From Brachionus plicatilis (lineage: Eukaryota > Rotifera > Eurotatoria > Ploima > Brachionidae): a stretch of 64,000 nt of DNA. The notes beneath the pieces were generated by a model. That model was not told the DNA's origin and made no database searches. It was given only the letters and a program-made list of their open reading frames with translations. The position numbers and the translations under genes were made by a program. This document shows, piece by piece, positions 35,601 to 49,500 of this stretch; the stretch's first letter is position 1; each line of letters begins with the position of its first letter. The stretch spans positions 1 through 64,000 of the forward strand of contig QEOQ01000432.1 in the NCBI GenBank assembly GCA_010279815.1, in the 5' to 3' direction.

Positions 35601-38600
35601 ATCAGCAAAATAAATTGAACCATAATTATTTTCTTTTACAAATCACATTTTCCAATGATCCCACAATGGCATCAAAAATTTTTGCTCAAACTTTGTTAAA
35701 AATTATATTGCAAAAAAACAGTGATCAATTCTTGCGCCCTATTAAGGTTTTATTACGCGACACCGTTCGCAATTGCCGCCAAGATTTTGATCTGACAAGT
35801 TTTATAAATGAAATTGAATCAGACAACTTAATCAAGGAATATTATGTGGACTCGAGCGAATTTCAAAAATTCAACTCTACCAATTCCATTTTTTCCTTTG
35901 CTGGTGGACTAGCGGATTTTTCTCAAGCTCAAATCAAAGAAAGATATTTAAACAGTGTCTCAGACCTGGTTGCTATTTTAATTTTGGCAGCGATCACACC
36001 GCAAATTAAAGAGGCATACCTGAGGCGTTCATATGAATCAAAAGAAATTTTGACCAAATATTACCTTACCATGTCGAAGATCCAATGCGACACAGTCACT
36101 TGGCTGCGAAACATTTTTAAAATGTACGATGTCAGCCCAAACGAATTAATACGTTGTCTTTTTAAAATTTTGTTTATGGTCGATAAGCCAGAACAATGCT
36201 ACACGATCGATAGCTGGCCAAGTGAAGCTGAAAAGAGCACTTTTTTTAGAGTTGTTTCCGAAATTCCGGTATTGAGTGAAACTCTTCATCAAGTTTTAAT
36301 TATAACTCAGAATTTGCCAGAGCACTTGTACATGTTGATGCTTTGCGCAGAAGAAAATCTGCTAAAAACAGCTGCCTTAGTCCACAAAGATGTTTATTCC
36401 ATTAAGCTAGCGAATATGGATAGTTTTATGGACATTTTGTTTCAAATATGTATGTACAAATACCAAGATCCACCCAATTTAGTAGTAACTGTTTTATATT
36501 GGAAATGTTGGCAAATATTACTACTGATAAGTGCTTTAGATCCAATTGAATTTGGAATAAAAGGATGGCACAAATATCCAACTTTGAGGCTTTTAATGGA
36601 AATGGTTATGACTGAGGATTACAATTTTCCGCCACATTGCAGCATTAATGGAAATATGACCTATGAAAAATACAAATCAATGGAAGCAACTGCCATCCAA
36701 CTAGAAAAAGCTGAAATTTTAGAATTTGAGAATATGTTTGAAGCTAAACAAGGCACAAGCAATAAGACCGAAGCCAACAGTAAATTAATTGGACAGGTGA
36801 TGAAATTTGATCCATTGTAAGTTAAAATTTTTAATTCTGGTATCTGATAAGATTTTAAAACAGTAATTTCAGTGATGCTGCGCTATATGTTTTTTACAAC
36901 AATTGCGTATATTAAGTTAAATTTACCATATTTTACGTTAATATCTGTAAAAAAACAAATGTCAAAAGCATTCGCGAATTTTGACGTTTTTTAATGAAAA
37001 TCAAAATTTTGTTGCCGTTATCTCGCATATACAGCCCCGGGGTTTAAAAATAATTTTTTTTTTCCGCGGCGTTCAACTTATGTTTTTTGATCCAAATTTA
37101 AAATTTTCAATTTTTTTTATTTTTTTTAATCGATTTTTATTTTGAAATTATAATTAAATTTACAAGAGGCTTTAAACGAAGGCTAAAGCCATTCGGACAA
37201 ATACGGGGTAAACCCAAATTTATTTATTAAAAAAAAAACAAAAAAAAATGTGTTTTGAATTATTTTTGAAAAAAAGTTTTTAGGCCGGATAAAACTTAAA
37301 TTTCAATATTAGTGTATCATTAAATGTGTAAAAATTCAAATATTAGAGCGAAAATATTATCAAACCAAAGTGATAAGAAATACCATAAAAATAGTAAATT
37401 ACACCATTAATTTAAAAAAATAAATACAAATTAAATTTTCAATCACACATTCAGTTTTTTGTCCACTAAATTAAATATATTGCCAATAAATTTAATTTTA
37501 AACCATATTTTGATTACAATAGCCATTAATTTTAATAGAAAATTATCAAAATAAGTTAAAAAAAATAGTAAAATAAAAAAATTATCGCTTACATTTATTC
37601 AAACAAAATAATACTTTTTTTTCAATTGCATGTCACATATTTGACATTAAAATTTCTTAATATTTCTGAATCTATTATAATTATTTTAATCAATTTATAA
37701 TACTCTAAAATAATAAATTGTTTATTTTATTATCTTTCAAAAATGAGTTAACCCTTATCAAAGGAAAACATTTTAGAGGGTACAACTGACCAAACATTAG
37801 ACGATGTTGATCAAGTTTGTCTGATGTACTCAAATCTCTATAAAAAATAAGAATACGAAAGAAATCAATAACTTACCCTCTACACAAATCAAGTCAGAAC
37901 TTCAATGAAATAATGATTATAATGATAATAGATTGTGAAATATCAGGAAATGTTAAATTTGTGAGATGCAATTAAGATAAAAGTATATTTTTGTTTGAAT
38001 AAATGTAAGCGATAATTTTTTTATTTTACTATTTTTTTTAACTTATTTTGATAATTTTCTATTAAAATTAATGGCTATTGTAATCATAATATGGTTTAAA
38101 ATTTAAAATTACTGGCAATGTGAAATTTTAGTACAAAAATTACAGTACAAAAAAATAAAAGCTTTATAATTTTTTTTCTGATTGTGCAAAAATAGTTCTG
38201 CACAAAGTACAATATTGTACTAATTTGTACAAAAGAATTCCAAGCTCTGCAAAAACTCTGCAATTTTCTGTAAAATGCACACCATCAAAAAATCCTTGAT
38301 TAAACTATGCAATAAATTGCAGAGTTTTTGCAGAGCTTGGAATTCTTTTGTACAAATTTGTACAATATTGTACTTTGTGCAGAACCTTTTTTGCACAATT
38401 AGAAAAGAAATTATAAAGTTTTTACTTTTTGTACTGTAATTTTTGTACTGTAATTTTTGTACTAAAATTTCACATTGCCAAATTACTGAATGTGTGATTG
38501 AAAATTTAATTTGTATTTATTTTATTAAATTAATGGTGTAATATACTATTTTTATGGTAGCAGTCTACTGAGGTCCCAAATATTATAAAGGTATCTCAAT

Positions 38601-41600
38601 TTTTTTGTACATTACCGATTGTCAGCATCATCGAAATTTTAGTTTCTGTGGGCTGTAATTTACCACAGTAGTCAGTTTTATTTTTTAAATAAATCTTATT
38701 TAACATTTATGAATAAATTTAAGTGGTCCTCCAAGGCGTCCACCGGCCGAAGCCATTATGAATATAAGAAAGCTGAACTCTGAATACAAATTGGGACAGT
38801 TACTTTGCAAAAGCCGAAATCCTGACTTCTTGCTGATGCTTATTAATAGCCAGGACTCTAAAACATCTCTTCCATGGTTAGCATCCATGATTGAAACATC
38901 ACAAGAATGCTTAGAAATTTTGCCAATTCATATTGTCTGTGAACTTGTGTGGAATCTGACTAGTGGAACTGAAGAAGAAATTCAACCTAAAGTAAGTATT
39001 TTTTGTTTATTTGTATTTTTGATAAAATATTTCATATTTATCCTGTTAATTTTATTATTAAATTTTTAAATTTAATAATTTAAACTTTTAAGTAAAATTT
39101 TGGTTTTTTTTTTCAACTGATAATTTGATTTTCGTCGTAGATTCTCAAAGTATTAAATAAAAAAAAATTCAAAATCTTATTCATTTAAATTTTGAAAAAA
39201 ATGCAAATTTAAAAATAGAATATTTATAAAATAAAATATTTTTTTAGAGACAATGGAATGTCGAAATTTTATTGAATAGGTTAAAATTAATTTTAACTAA
39301 TTCTAATTTAACAAATGTGGATATTATACAACAGATGATACAAGTTTTAGAGTACTTTTTTAAAAAACTAGAATCAAGTAAACAACAAGTAAGAAATGGA
39401 TCGCTGAAAATATTAAATTGTCTGTTACCGTCTGTCAATAGCACTTTGGATCGTGGTGCAGCCACATTTGTAGAAATTTTCCAAACCAATTTTGATTTGA
39501 ACCATCTGTTCAACAATTTCAAACAACTAGTTACATATGAGAATTTTATTCAACCGCTGCTTTTGGATTACTGTAGTCGAATAATTTTAGTTGAAACAAA
39601 TCCTGACTATTTAAATACGTACCTTTTTTACTTACTTGCCGAAATGACTAATAGTTACAATCAAAAAAACATTGACTTGAATCTTTTGAATGGCAATGCT
39701 CGCTCATCAATTGACTCATGTAAAAAAAATCTAAATCAAACTAGTCAATACTTGTCAGATTTTTTTTTTAAACGAAATTACTTACAATATGCTAAAAATA
39801 ATACTGACAACTGGAATAAACTGGGCGAATTATCAATTGAATTATGTAAAGTATTGTTAAAAATAAACGAAATTGAACCACAATCTCATCTAATAAAACA
39901 ATTACAATCGTTCACTCGATCAAACTTAAAAGAAAACTATTTTCTTGTTATAAAGTCTGACAAAACGTTTTATTACATGAACGAACAATTGTTTAATTTA
40001 ATCATTTTTATAATTAGTTTATTCGGAAGTTTGGGTCTGGATGATTTAATGAATCAAGTTCAAGTTTTGAATGCGGAAAATTTTGCCCATGTCTTAAATC
40101 CAAAAGTTACATCCAAACTGTTGGCCACACATTTCCAAGATTGTCAGCATTTAGAATCACATTTAGTCGAAAGTCTTATCACTTCTTATTCCGACAATGT
40201 TCTAGTTCAACTGCTGTTCAGCAGCTATGGGCTTGGCACATTGAGCGTTTACCATATACTCAAAAAAATCGAAATCGCGCTCCACAACAAACACTCTTCC
40301 ACATTAAATCAAATAACCAATCTGAGCGACAAAGAGGCACATGTAATCAAAGATCACATTGATAAGACTAGTGAATTTTTTTCCGAATTAACTTTGGTTA
40401 ATTTAATTGATGAAATCAAATTCAAAAAAATCAAATGCAATAAGAAAAAAAAAAAAGAATTTAGCTTCGATAAAAGAGAAATAAATTTAATTAAACAATC
40501 GACGCCAAATATCAATGCGTTTGACAAAATTTTAATTAAAAATAAAATACATCATTACAAAAATAGAAATGGTCGCCAAAATAATTTAAGACAAGTGGAA
40601 AATGAGATTTTTGATTTTAAAAATAGCTCTGAATGTTTGATAAAAATTCTAAACAATTCAAAGATTGAGAACTTGGAAACTAACATTGAAAAATATTTTG
40701 GATTTTTCCAAAGCAACAAGTCAAAAATTCAAATTTTATGTGACACAATATCACTGATTGAGAAAAATGATCGCATAAACAAAAAATATCTTCTAAATAT
40801 TTTGATTAATTATTTTTGTCGATTCGATCCAAATATAATAGACAATGAATTCAATCTACAATTTAAGCTCATGTTTGAATACAGAAAATCATTGCTTAAT
40901 TCTTCGATTTTGTTGTCAATTTTTATGCATCAAGCCAATTGGCAAAAGCTGTTTGGATGCTTTGTAAAAATATTGGAAAATAATAATTTTTTTAAGCACA
41001 AAATTGAGCGTTTTTGGTGAGTTTTTTTTTTTGTTTGTCAAAATAATTTCTATTTTTAAAATTAAAAAAAATTGCTATCTTTAAATTAAGCCTTAATCAA
41101 TCCACTGTTTTGGAATTTTTGAATTCGTTGATCCATTTGCCTACATTTTCAAAAGTTGACAAAATAGAATTATCCCAGGTAATTAAAAAATTTCAAATAA
41201 ATTGTAAATTCTAATTTTAAAAAATTAATTCTAGCCAAAATGTTGTATGATTTCTTTTTTGAACTTGACAGAAGATCAGTTTGCTCAATTGATAGACATT
41301 TTGATCGAAGAAATGTTCATTGTGTATTTGTCCGTACCTGATCAAAACGATTTGAGCAGTGATTTCAAATCTTACCTCGACAATCGAATTGAACTGTTAG
41401 ACCACATTTTAAGAAATCAAAATGTTCAGTTCAAAACCATTTATAAATTAATACCTTGCCGTTTGAAATTGCAAAAAAAAATTTTTTCTTCATGTCAAAA
41501 TGAACGTCTAATCGACTATTTAAGAAAAATTTTAAATGACAATAACAAATCTTTAGATTTATCAAGCGCTGAAATTTTTGAATATTCAAAAAATATTTTA

Positions 41601-44600
41601 CAAAGGGTACAGACATTTTTTCTATATCGAGTTTATTTAAATCATAATACGCTTATTTATGAATTAATAAATTCGAATAGATTATTTTGTAATATGTATC
41701 AACTATTTGACAAGCCAACTGAGGTAACTAAGCTTTATTTTTCATTTAAAAAAAAATTATTAAATTGCTTTTTTTTTCTATAGTTGGACTTAAAGACTCA
41801 TAATCTTTTAAATTGCTTTGGAGAAATCGAAGTAAATTTTAGCTATAATCTGACCAGTAGTGGTATTATTGGAGTGGCAGTCACTTCTGGATCAAGTAAA
41901 CAAAAATCAGAGAATCAGGAAATGGTTCAGTTGGCCAAAAAACAAGAAGAATTCATGGTTGATGCCAATTTTGTGTGCATAAAATTAGCTTCTTCTCATC
42001 CGTATATATTCATTCGTCAACTTCCTATGATGGAGGGTATGTTACAAGGAAGAGTGGGCTATTCGTTTGATGAATTTAAAAAAAGAAAATTTGACAAGCT
42101 ATTTCATTATATAATTGACATCTTAAATATTCTTGTTCCATTTGTATTTCATCAAAAATATCGAGAATATGTCAAAGCAATTGTTTCACATTATTTTGAT
42201 GTTTTTCTAGTATGAAATCTCTAAAAAAATTCAAGTTGTTTAAATGTAATTTCTTTTTTTATTAAGTCTTACTGTGAGGAGAATCGAGAATTTATCGGAA
42301 GTTTGGTTATTAAATTTTGTGAATTTCTAGAGAGATTTGTAAACACAGACTTGGAATCAGGATACTTTGAAATTATAAAAAAGTATTGTAACATAATTGG
42401 GTAAGTCAGATTTTTTATTCTTGGTAAAAATAAAACAAAATTCGTTTAAATTACCGCAAATATTTGTTTTTTAACTTTGCAATAAAAGCCCAAGAATTTG
42501 GTTTTGGTGCCTCTAATAAAATTAATTTTTCAAGGCTTAAGATAGCAAAGATAGCAAAATCTATGCAACTGAAAGCCAACTCAATGACGAAATTTTCAAT
42601 TTTGGTTTTTTAGTTAGTGGAAAAAACAATTTTTTTTTAAGGCACCAAAACCAAATTATTTGGCTTTTAGTGCGACGTTAAAAAACAAATATTTAAGATA
42701 ATATTATAATTAGGATTATTAATAAATGGGTATTTATATTAATTATTTGGGTGTAGAAATAAATATTTTTTGGGTATTTAATTTTTGTCAAAATTATTGA
42801 AAAAGAAATAAAAACTGGGTATATAAAAATTATTGTCGAGTATTATAAAAATGATTTTTGGGTATTATAAAAATTATAAAAAATTATTCTCTAATAAATG
42901 CTTTTTTTGCTAAGGTAGGTCTGCCTCTCTTCCTTTTTTGTCCGATTGGTACTAATTTAGCTATTAATGAGGACTGACTTCTTTTAATCTAATAGCCATA
43001 CCAACAACATGCTTGCATACACACTCTTTAAGAAAACTAGGACAAGTGTATTTAGCCTGTTTACAATCTTGACAATTGTCTCTATCAAGACATCATATAT
43101 TAAATTACTTCACAAAATGATCAATAGTCGTGAATTTTCCAGATCGATAACGCTTAAATTCAGAATCAGTCATCTTATTTAAATCATCTGAAGGAAAATA
43201 AAACTTATCATCAAGTATCTTAATTTCTTTCGATAGCCCATTGGTAAGAATTCATCCACAAATTAAGTGAAATAGTTGGTTCTAAAATAAACTTTTTATA
43301 TTTAATATGAGCTTTGGGATTTTTAATATTTTCATTTGAACTAACTCCTAATCCAAAAGGATGGAAAACTCTATCTTTATCAATAGTTCCTACAATTAGT
43401 ATAGGGAACATTTGCCAAAATAGCTTGTAAGTTGCATCAGCATGAAAATGAGTAGACATCGAATTATTATTTAATAATCTTAATATTCTGGCAAAAGCTT
43501 TTTTTGTGTAATATGTTTATTAATTTATTTATTTAATAATTATTCTTTTCCTTGTTGTGCAATAATTTTAAATTTCTAATCATTAATATTAATATTTAAA
43601 TTGTTTTTATTTAAATAAGTAACCACTTAGATAATTTAATACTCAAAATGAATTTTTAAACACTCATTTGATTTTTTTAGACCTCAAATAAACATTTAAA
43701 TACTTGATTATTTTAATTAGCACTCATTCAATAATATAAGCACTAAAATTATTTATCCAATATCCAAATTGATTTTTTGCTAAATATCCAATTATATTAA
43801 TAAATACCCATTTAAACACTAGCCTTATAATTATTATTTATTTAAATGAACCCTTGACGGAAATGTCAGTTTAAAAAATTAAAATAAAATTAAAAAAAAA
43901 TAAAAATTAGACAAAATTAGGGTCTAATAATAATGATTATAATTTCTTCTAATTATCAGTATTTAAAAAATGTTTTTTGTTAATTTTTTTATTTCTAATT
44001 TTATTAAATGTCACTCGATTATGTGAGACGGCATTCATTTTATGTCATAAAATCAAATCGTCAAATTTCTGAATTGGTGACAAAATTTACTCAAAATTTT
44101 TAAATTTTTAATGCTAAACTTTTTTGGACCTCTTTTTTTGGTGCATTGATGCTATTTTAAACAGCTCTAATTAATTTAAGCATTGATTGAAAATCATTAT
44201 GCATATCGATACAAATCAAAGTCTATACTTTATAAAACATTTTTTATCTCTTCTTCAATATAATTCAAATGTGACAAAAATTAAATTTTTAAACAATTAA
44301 AACCATTTATAATTGAATTATTGTTTAATATATTTTTTTTAATTTTACAAAATTAAATGAAAATCGTGAAAAAAATATTATTGAAAGGATGGACGATTTT
44401 GCGTTTCACTGTATTTTCTCACAAAATCGAGATTAGTCTGTAAAATCAATTATTTTTTTAAGCATTTTTTTTTCAATTTAGATTACTTCAAAAATCATAT
44501 CCTGAAATAAGTTCATTAAAATTTTTGAGCTCAATTCAGTCAGTTCAATTTGAGAGCGCTTCAAAATTACAAAAAACTTTGTTTAGACACAACATTTTTT

Positions 44601-45172
44601 ATTCGATTTATCAAACGCAACCAAAGCATGTAAATAGTCTTTTGCAAAAATTAAATATGCCATTGTGGAAAACAAAACAACTTGAGCCTTTTATCAATAA
44701 ACTAAGCAATAGATCAAACTACGAAGAAGTGTTATTCGTTCTGAACGAATTGGATACGGTTTCGGAAAGGCAACCCATTATACTTTCACAATTTGCAATT
44801 TACTTGAAGAGTTTATTGGAAGACAATGATGATAAAATCAGAGATTATGCATTTAATTTATTAATGAGATATTTAAGGTTAAATCCAAACGAAGCAAAAC
44901 ATTTCTACAAATCATACAAAGATTGTTTGATAAGCGAAAAAAATAAAATTTATAATTCTGCAATCAAATTTTTGTCAGATTTTATACTTCTATCTTCAGG
45001 TAATTTTTTAAAGATATTTTTTTTCAATTTTCTTTAATTTTTTTTTGTTGTAGACAAATCGGAAATTTTGATTCGAGAAGCTATTAGAGGCTCTCAAAAA
45101 CACAATATTGATATCAGTGGAAAATTGTATGAGTCGATAAGACTTCTACGTCTTGAGAAATATGTCTATTAA
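32652..45172 (+). CDS. INTS1: Integrator complex subunit 1
   Basis: Eleven exons: 32652–32685, 32734–33920, 35357–36816, 38724–38991, 39248–41016, 41091–41178, 41235–41723, 41784–42209, 42267–42400, 44482–44999, 45054–45172. All junctions are GT–AG, and phases close to 2163 residues (human about 2190). Family landmarks in order: PPGNNYIALGS near the N-terminus; the INTS1-specific region VICNILAMVFENEFNWPEVF and YDSVGERCWVENPLCKDF (about residues 240–290); ICVNCRHG, NLIKIKPKPKHQQHF; YPTLRLLMEMVMT; LGQLLCKSRNPDFLL and LPWLASMIETSQ; the C-terminal KRKFDKLFHYIIDILN. INTS1 is the largest scaffold of the nuclear Integrator complex, which cleaves nascent snRNAs and attenuates Pol II. Intron 1 is only 48 bp, in frame and stop-free. 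Introns 2, 3 and 9 are swollen by repeats. Confidence 0.96.
33921..35356. other. INTS1 intron 2
   Basis: 1.4-kb intron, AT-rich, with no coding frame supported. It contains an inverted copy of short repeat S at about 35150–35260. Confidence 0.7.
35150..35260 (-). repeat. Short retroposed repeat S (copy 2, truncated)
   Basis: On the minus strand it shows the hairpin CTCCTTAAAGGAG, GTTAATTCAATTCAATAAAT and an AAAT tail. Lies in INTS1 intron 2. Confidence 0.7.
37490..38105. repeat. Second inverted repeat, nested
   Basis: Arms of about 120 bp: TTATCGCTTACATTTATTCA near 37583–37605 is inverted near 37995–38015, and ACCATATTTTGATTACAATA is inverted at 38080–38100. The centre is unrelated AT-rich DNA. 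Confidence 0.88.
38112..38478. repeat. Third palindrome, nested beside the second
   Basis: A near-perfect 367-bp palindrome. TGGCAATGTGAAATTTTAGT starts the left arm and its inverse ends the right; AGAATTCCAAGCTCTGCAAA is inverted near 38315–38345. Arms are about 150 bp. Confidence 0.9.
42458..42694. repeat. 237-bp MITE in INTS1 intron 9
   Basis: AAATATTTGTTTTTTAAC followed by AAAAGCCC and TTTGGTTTTGGTGCC on the left is inverted on the right (GGCACCAAAACCAAATTATT, then GTTAAAAAACAAATATTT). Arms are about 55 bp. It directly abuts the MULE remnant. Confidence 0.78.
42713..43825 (-). mobile_element. MULE transposon remnant with SWIM zinc finger, in INTS1 intron 9
   Basis: TATAATTA flanks both ends (42705–42712 and 43826–43833), and the inner ends share AAATGGGTATTTAT in inverted orientation. 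On the minus strand 43459–43220 encodes HADATYKLFWQMFPILIVGT, the MULE DDE block with its catalytic Asp. Further on, 43090–42970 gives CKQAKYTCPSFLKECVCKHV, a SWIM-type finger (CxC...CxH in degraded form) as found at the C-terminus of MULE transposases. Only about 350 residues' worth remains, with stops, so it is non-autonomous. It is antisense to INTS1. Confidence 0.78.
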
Positions 45173-46591
45173 TTCTATTTTTTCTAAACTTGTTAATTTT
45201 TGTTTATAATCAATATAATATTTATATATATTTTATGGTAAAATTAAACATGAAATCTTTGAATTTTATCAATTTTTAATAACTAATTTTTGAAATAATA
45301 CATCTCGACTATTCTACCAACGTCTGTTTTTGCACATAAAAAATTGCTAAATGAAAATGACTTAAACCTAATGATCTTTCATCATTATCAATTTATGAAT
45401 ATTGCAAAAAATTTGACGTCTAAATGAATACAAAATTTTTGACTAAATTTTGAAAAAAGCTGAAAAAATAAAACACAATGTGACAAGTCTATAAAAATCA
45501 TAAGTTTTTTCTGGATTGAATAACATGAATTCATTATTGAAAAAAAATTATTAAAGGCCTTAAAAAAATATCTGATCAAATCGACAGAAAATCACTCAAA
45601 AAATAAATTATTTACTTGCACCTTATCAAAATGATGTAAAGTATTTATTAACAATGAAAAAACGATGAATTAATGATTCATTAAAAGCAAACTAATAATT
45701 ACAAGCCTAAAGAATAATTATAAAAAAAATAATAAGCTACAGCAGGAATAACTAAAAATTTTTATTCTGAAAGATAGAAATTACCAATATTAACAATATT
45801 TTGGCTAATCTCTTTATACCAAAATTTCATAATTTTAATTTTTCTGTTTTTATTTTCCTTGTTTTTTATCTTTTATATGTTTTGATCTAGACCCATTCAT
45901 TATGTGCTAAAATTTGAGTCAATTGAAAAATATACAAGTTACTAGCACATGTTATTTGCATAATTTTTTTTTCTTTTATTAATGTTGAAAAGTTTTTGAA
46001 TTTTTAAAAAAATTCTATATTGTCTTTGATATAGAAAATATATGAAATATCAAACAATTGTTCATAGTACATACAGAAATACATAATAGAAAATGATTTT
46101 GATTATGAATATATTGAACTCGATAATATTTTTACTTAAAATGGTATATCGTCTGAAAAAATCAAAAAAATTTTTTATCTGCATTAAATCTTGAATAACT
46201 TACTAAAAATTAAATTTACTAATAAATGAATGTTTTTCAAATAGTAGATTGCGATTACTTAATTAACCAAATTTTATATTCTTTAAAATTTTTAAATTCA
46301 TAAATTTCCTTAATAAATGAGTATGTCATTTGATAAATATTCTGTGGGATTCAAGACAAAATATTTGTCACAAAAACTCAAAATAATAAAAGTAGAATGC
46401 AATGTTTTGACTTATAATTTATAGAAAAATTATAAAAAAAATTATGTAAATTTTAGTTTGATGAGCTGTATGAAAGAAAAAATATATCAAAAGCATAATT
46501 TAATATTATATTTTTTCAATATTTAATTTTGAAATATTAAACTTTTTAGTAAATTGAAAAACTCACAAAAAAATTTATTTTTTTTAATAAA
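45173..46591. other. Intergenic region between INTS1 and ARFGEF
   Basis: 1.4 kb of AT-rich DNA holding the INTS1 3' end and the ARFGEF promoter. No coding frame, TIR element or RNA gene recognised. A TTTTTAG acceptor-like site lies 45–50 bases before the ARFGEF start codon. Confidence 0.5.
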
Positions 46592-49500
46592 ATGCTTGCA
46601 AATCATTCAAATGGAACCCATTCAGCCAATGTATTCCTGGTAAGAGCTCTGGAAAAAATAATAGGGGACAAAGAAATGAAAAAATCGTATAATAGCCAAT
46701 TGAGGAAGCAATGTGAGACCGCCCTAAGTAATCAAATATATCTGTCTTTTTCTTTTAAAATATATTTTTTATTCAATGTTTATCTTGATATTTATGACAG
46801 ATAAACTCTTTTTTAATGAATAGCTATTTAAATCTTTAAAGTTATCGCTGGATAAATTTTTGACAACTTTTTCTTATTTAATGAAAAAAAAAGATTTAGG
46901 TTACATTATTTACTCTTATTATTTATGCATTTGAAAAAAAAATTTTATCAAACTTTTTTTTTAGCTGAATTTAAAAATGAAGCAAAAGCGAATTCAGAAA
47001 CAAGATTTATTGAAATTGATGATGTTGAAAAGTATTTTATTCCGTTTGAACTTGTTCTTAAATGTAGATCCTCCAAAATAATCGAAACATCTTTAGACTG
47101 TATTCAGGTAATATTAGTTTATTTTTTAAAAATTTTGTATTATCTTTAAAAAAGAAATTAGTGGCACATGGATATCTATTTGAAATGACCAAAATGTCTC
47201 CTAATTCAACAATAACCAAACATCAGTTAATTCAGAGATTGATAAAAACAATTTGTTTATGCTTTGAAGGACCGGATATAGATGACACAGTACAACTACA
47301 AATAATAAAGGTAATTCTTTAAAACAAAAGGCTCATTAGGTTAATAATTCAAATATCGAAAAAAATATTTAAAAAGGTTTTAAAGAATTTAATTATGAAA
47401 AAAAAACAAGAGTAAAAAAAATGCCTACTATGGTAATAATTTGTTCAAATTTTAAGAAAAATTTAAATCGCTAATTTTAATATGCATCTAATTTTATTTT
47501 AATTTCAGTTCATTTTTTAAAATTAAATTCAGTTAATAAGTTTTTCATTTTTTATAATTAGGCAAGAATTTCAAGATTTTTAAAACTCAAATGACCGGTG
47601 TCAATTTGGCACCTTTTCTATGTCCTAAATCTTAGGAACCTTTCATGAGAATTTCAAAAATCCAATTTTATTCTATTAAGTTTAGTTATAGTATCAAATT
47701 AAGAAAGTTTTAAGAGAGTATGAATAACCATTTATAAGATAAATGAGCAAAAAGAAAGTATCTAATTGACACCGGTCTTTTGATATTTAAAATAGAGAAA
47801 AATAAAAATCCAGTAAATTGAATTGACAATGCAAGAGAAAATATAATTCAAATGAATAAAAAATATCAAAGGTCAAAACTTAGACAAAGATGATTGCGAC
47901 CATTTATTCATAAAAAAATATTTAAAATATTAAGTTTTTGAAATTAATATAAAAGTTACAAAATATTGAACAATATTGCAAAAAAAATAAATTTATATTT
48001 AATTAAATAAAATAAATGAATTTATTGATGAAATTTTTTAATTTATTTTGAAATTCTCGAAAATTTTCAATTTTGAATTTTATTTGGCTAGAGAATTAAA
48101 AAATAAACTAGAATTATAAATGAAATATTAACCGAGTAATTATTTAATAAATAAAATTAATTTGTTTAATTGTTCATAGTCGTTACTGACGATTTTAACA
48201 TCACCTCATATAGAAGTTCATGAGCAAACATTGCTTCTTCCAATAAAAACTTGTTATAATATTCAAATATCTAGTAGAAGTCTAGTAAATCAAGCATCAG
48301 CTCGGGCAGCCTTGACCCAAATTATTAATACTGTTCTTACCCGTTTGGAAAATTCGGTAAATTTTTGATCTAGTAATTGAAAAAAAAAAAAAGGAAATTA
48401 ATTTGGTTTATTGACAAGTATGAAAAAAGAAAAAAGAGGGAGAAATCAGAAAGGAACGATTTAGCCTATCTAAACATCAATCAAGCCAATTCAGATGATT
48501 TGAAAAGTTATTCGCGAAGCGAAACAGTTTCTTTGAATGATTCAACTCAAAATGAAGATCAATTTGCATCATCAAATGAAATCATGATCCAAAGTAATAT
48601 TCCATCTAATTTAGAGCAAAATTCCAAACAAAATTATGTGGACATTTTGCACAATTTTGAATGCGAACAGTTAAATTTAAACCTAAACTCGTCCATTGAT
48701 GATTTAAGCAAATTTGAATTGTCCAACTACGAAATCTCTGGCTTAATGTGCACCATTGTGGACTCGATTTGTGACGATGCTGAACAATCAACAATTCAGA
48801 ATGAGTCAATTATAAATAGGGAGGAAAAATTAATTTCAGAAGAAGAAGAATCACAAGTTAGACAAGCAACAAAAGATCCAGAAATTGCCAATATTGAAGA
48901 TTTACACGAAATAGATAGTTATTTGATGTTTCGTGCATTTTGTAAATTGTCACTTCGTCAAATAAATGCAGATTCAAATTCACCAGACATCAAAAACGAC
49001 ATTGACATTAAGTCAAAAGTGTTATCATTGCAATTGATTTTGGCGACGCTTCAGAACGCCAAATCGTCATTTAAACAATCGTCTTACATGATAAACGCCA
49101 TTAGGCGATATTTGTGCGTTTCTCTTTCAAAAAATGGTGTTTCTCCTATAAGTGAAGTTTTTGAATTGAGCTTGGCCATATTTGTGGCCTTGCTGGCCGA
49201 TTACAAGCAACATTTAAAGAAACAAATTGAGGTGTTTTTTCGCGAAATTATTTTATTTTTGCTAGAGACGCCCACCAGTCCGTTTGATCACAAATGGCTA
49301 GTCATTCAAGCATTGACTCATATTTGCGCTAATGCACAATGTGTAGTCGACTTGTACATTAATTACGACTGTGATCTACAATCAACTAATATTTTTGCAC
49401 GTTTGGTAAATGTTCTATCGAAAAAAGCGCTCGGTCGACAAGCTGTAGATCTAAGCTGTTCTCAAATTCAACTTAACAGTTTAAGGCTAAAAGGACTAGA

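Larger units (their letters stand above)
37381..38560. repeat. Outer inverted repeat in INTS1 intron 3
   Basis: Arms of about 85 bp: the left begins TACCATAAAAATAGTAAATT, and the right ends with its near reverse complement (AATATACTATTTTTATGGTA). Both contain GAAAATTTAATTTGTATTTA or its inverse. It encloses two further palindromes. Confidence 0.88.

Noticed and set aside
39244..39522. Minus-strand ORF within INTS1 exon 5, and similar antisense ORFs in ARFGEF and WDR7 exons
   Set aside because: Mirror frames of conserved coding exons.
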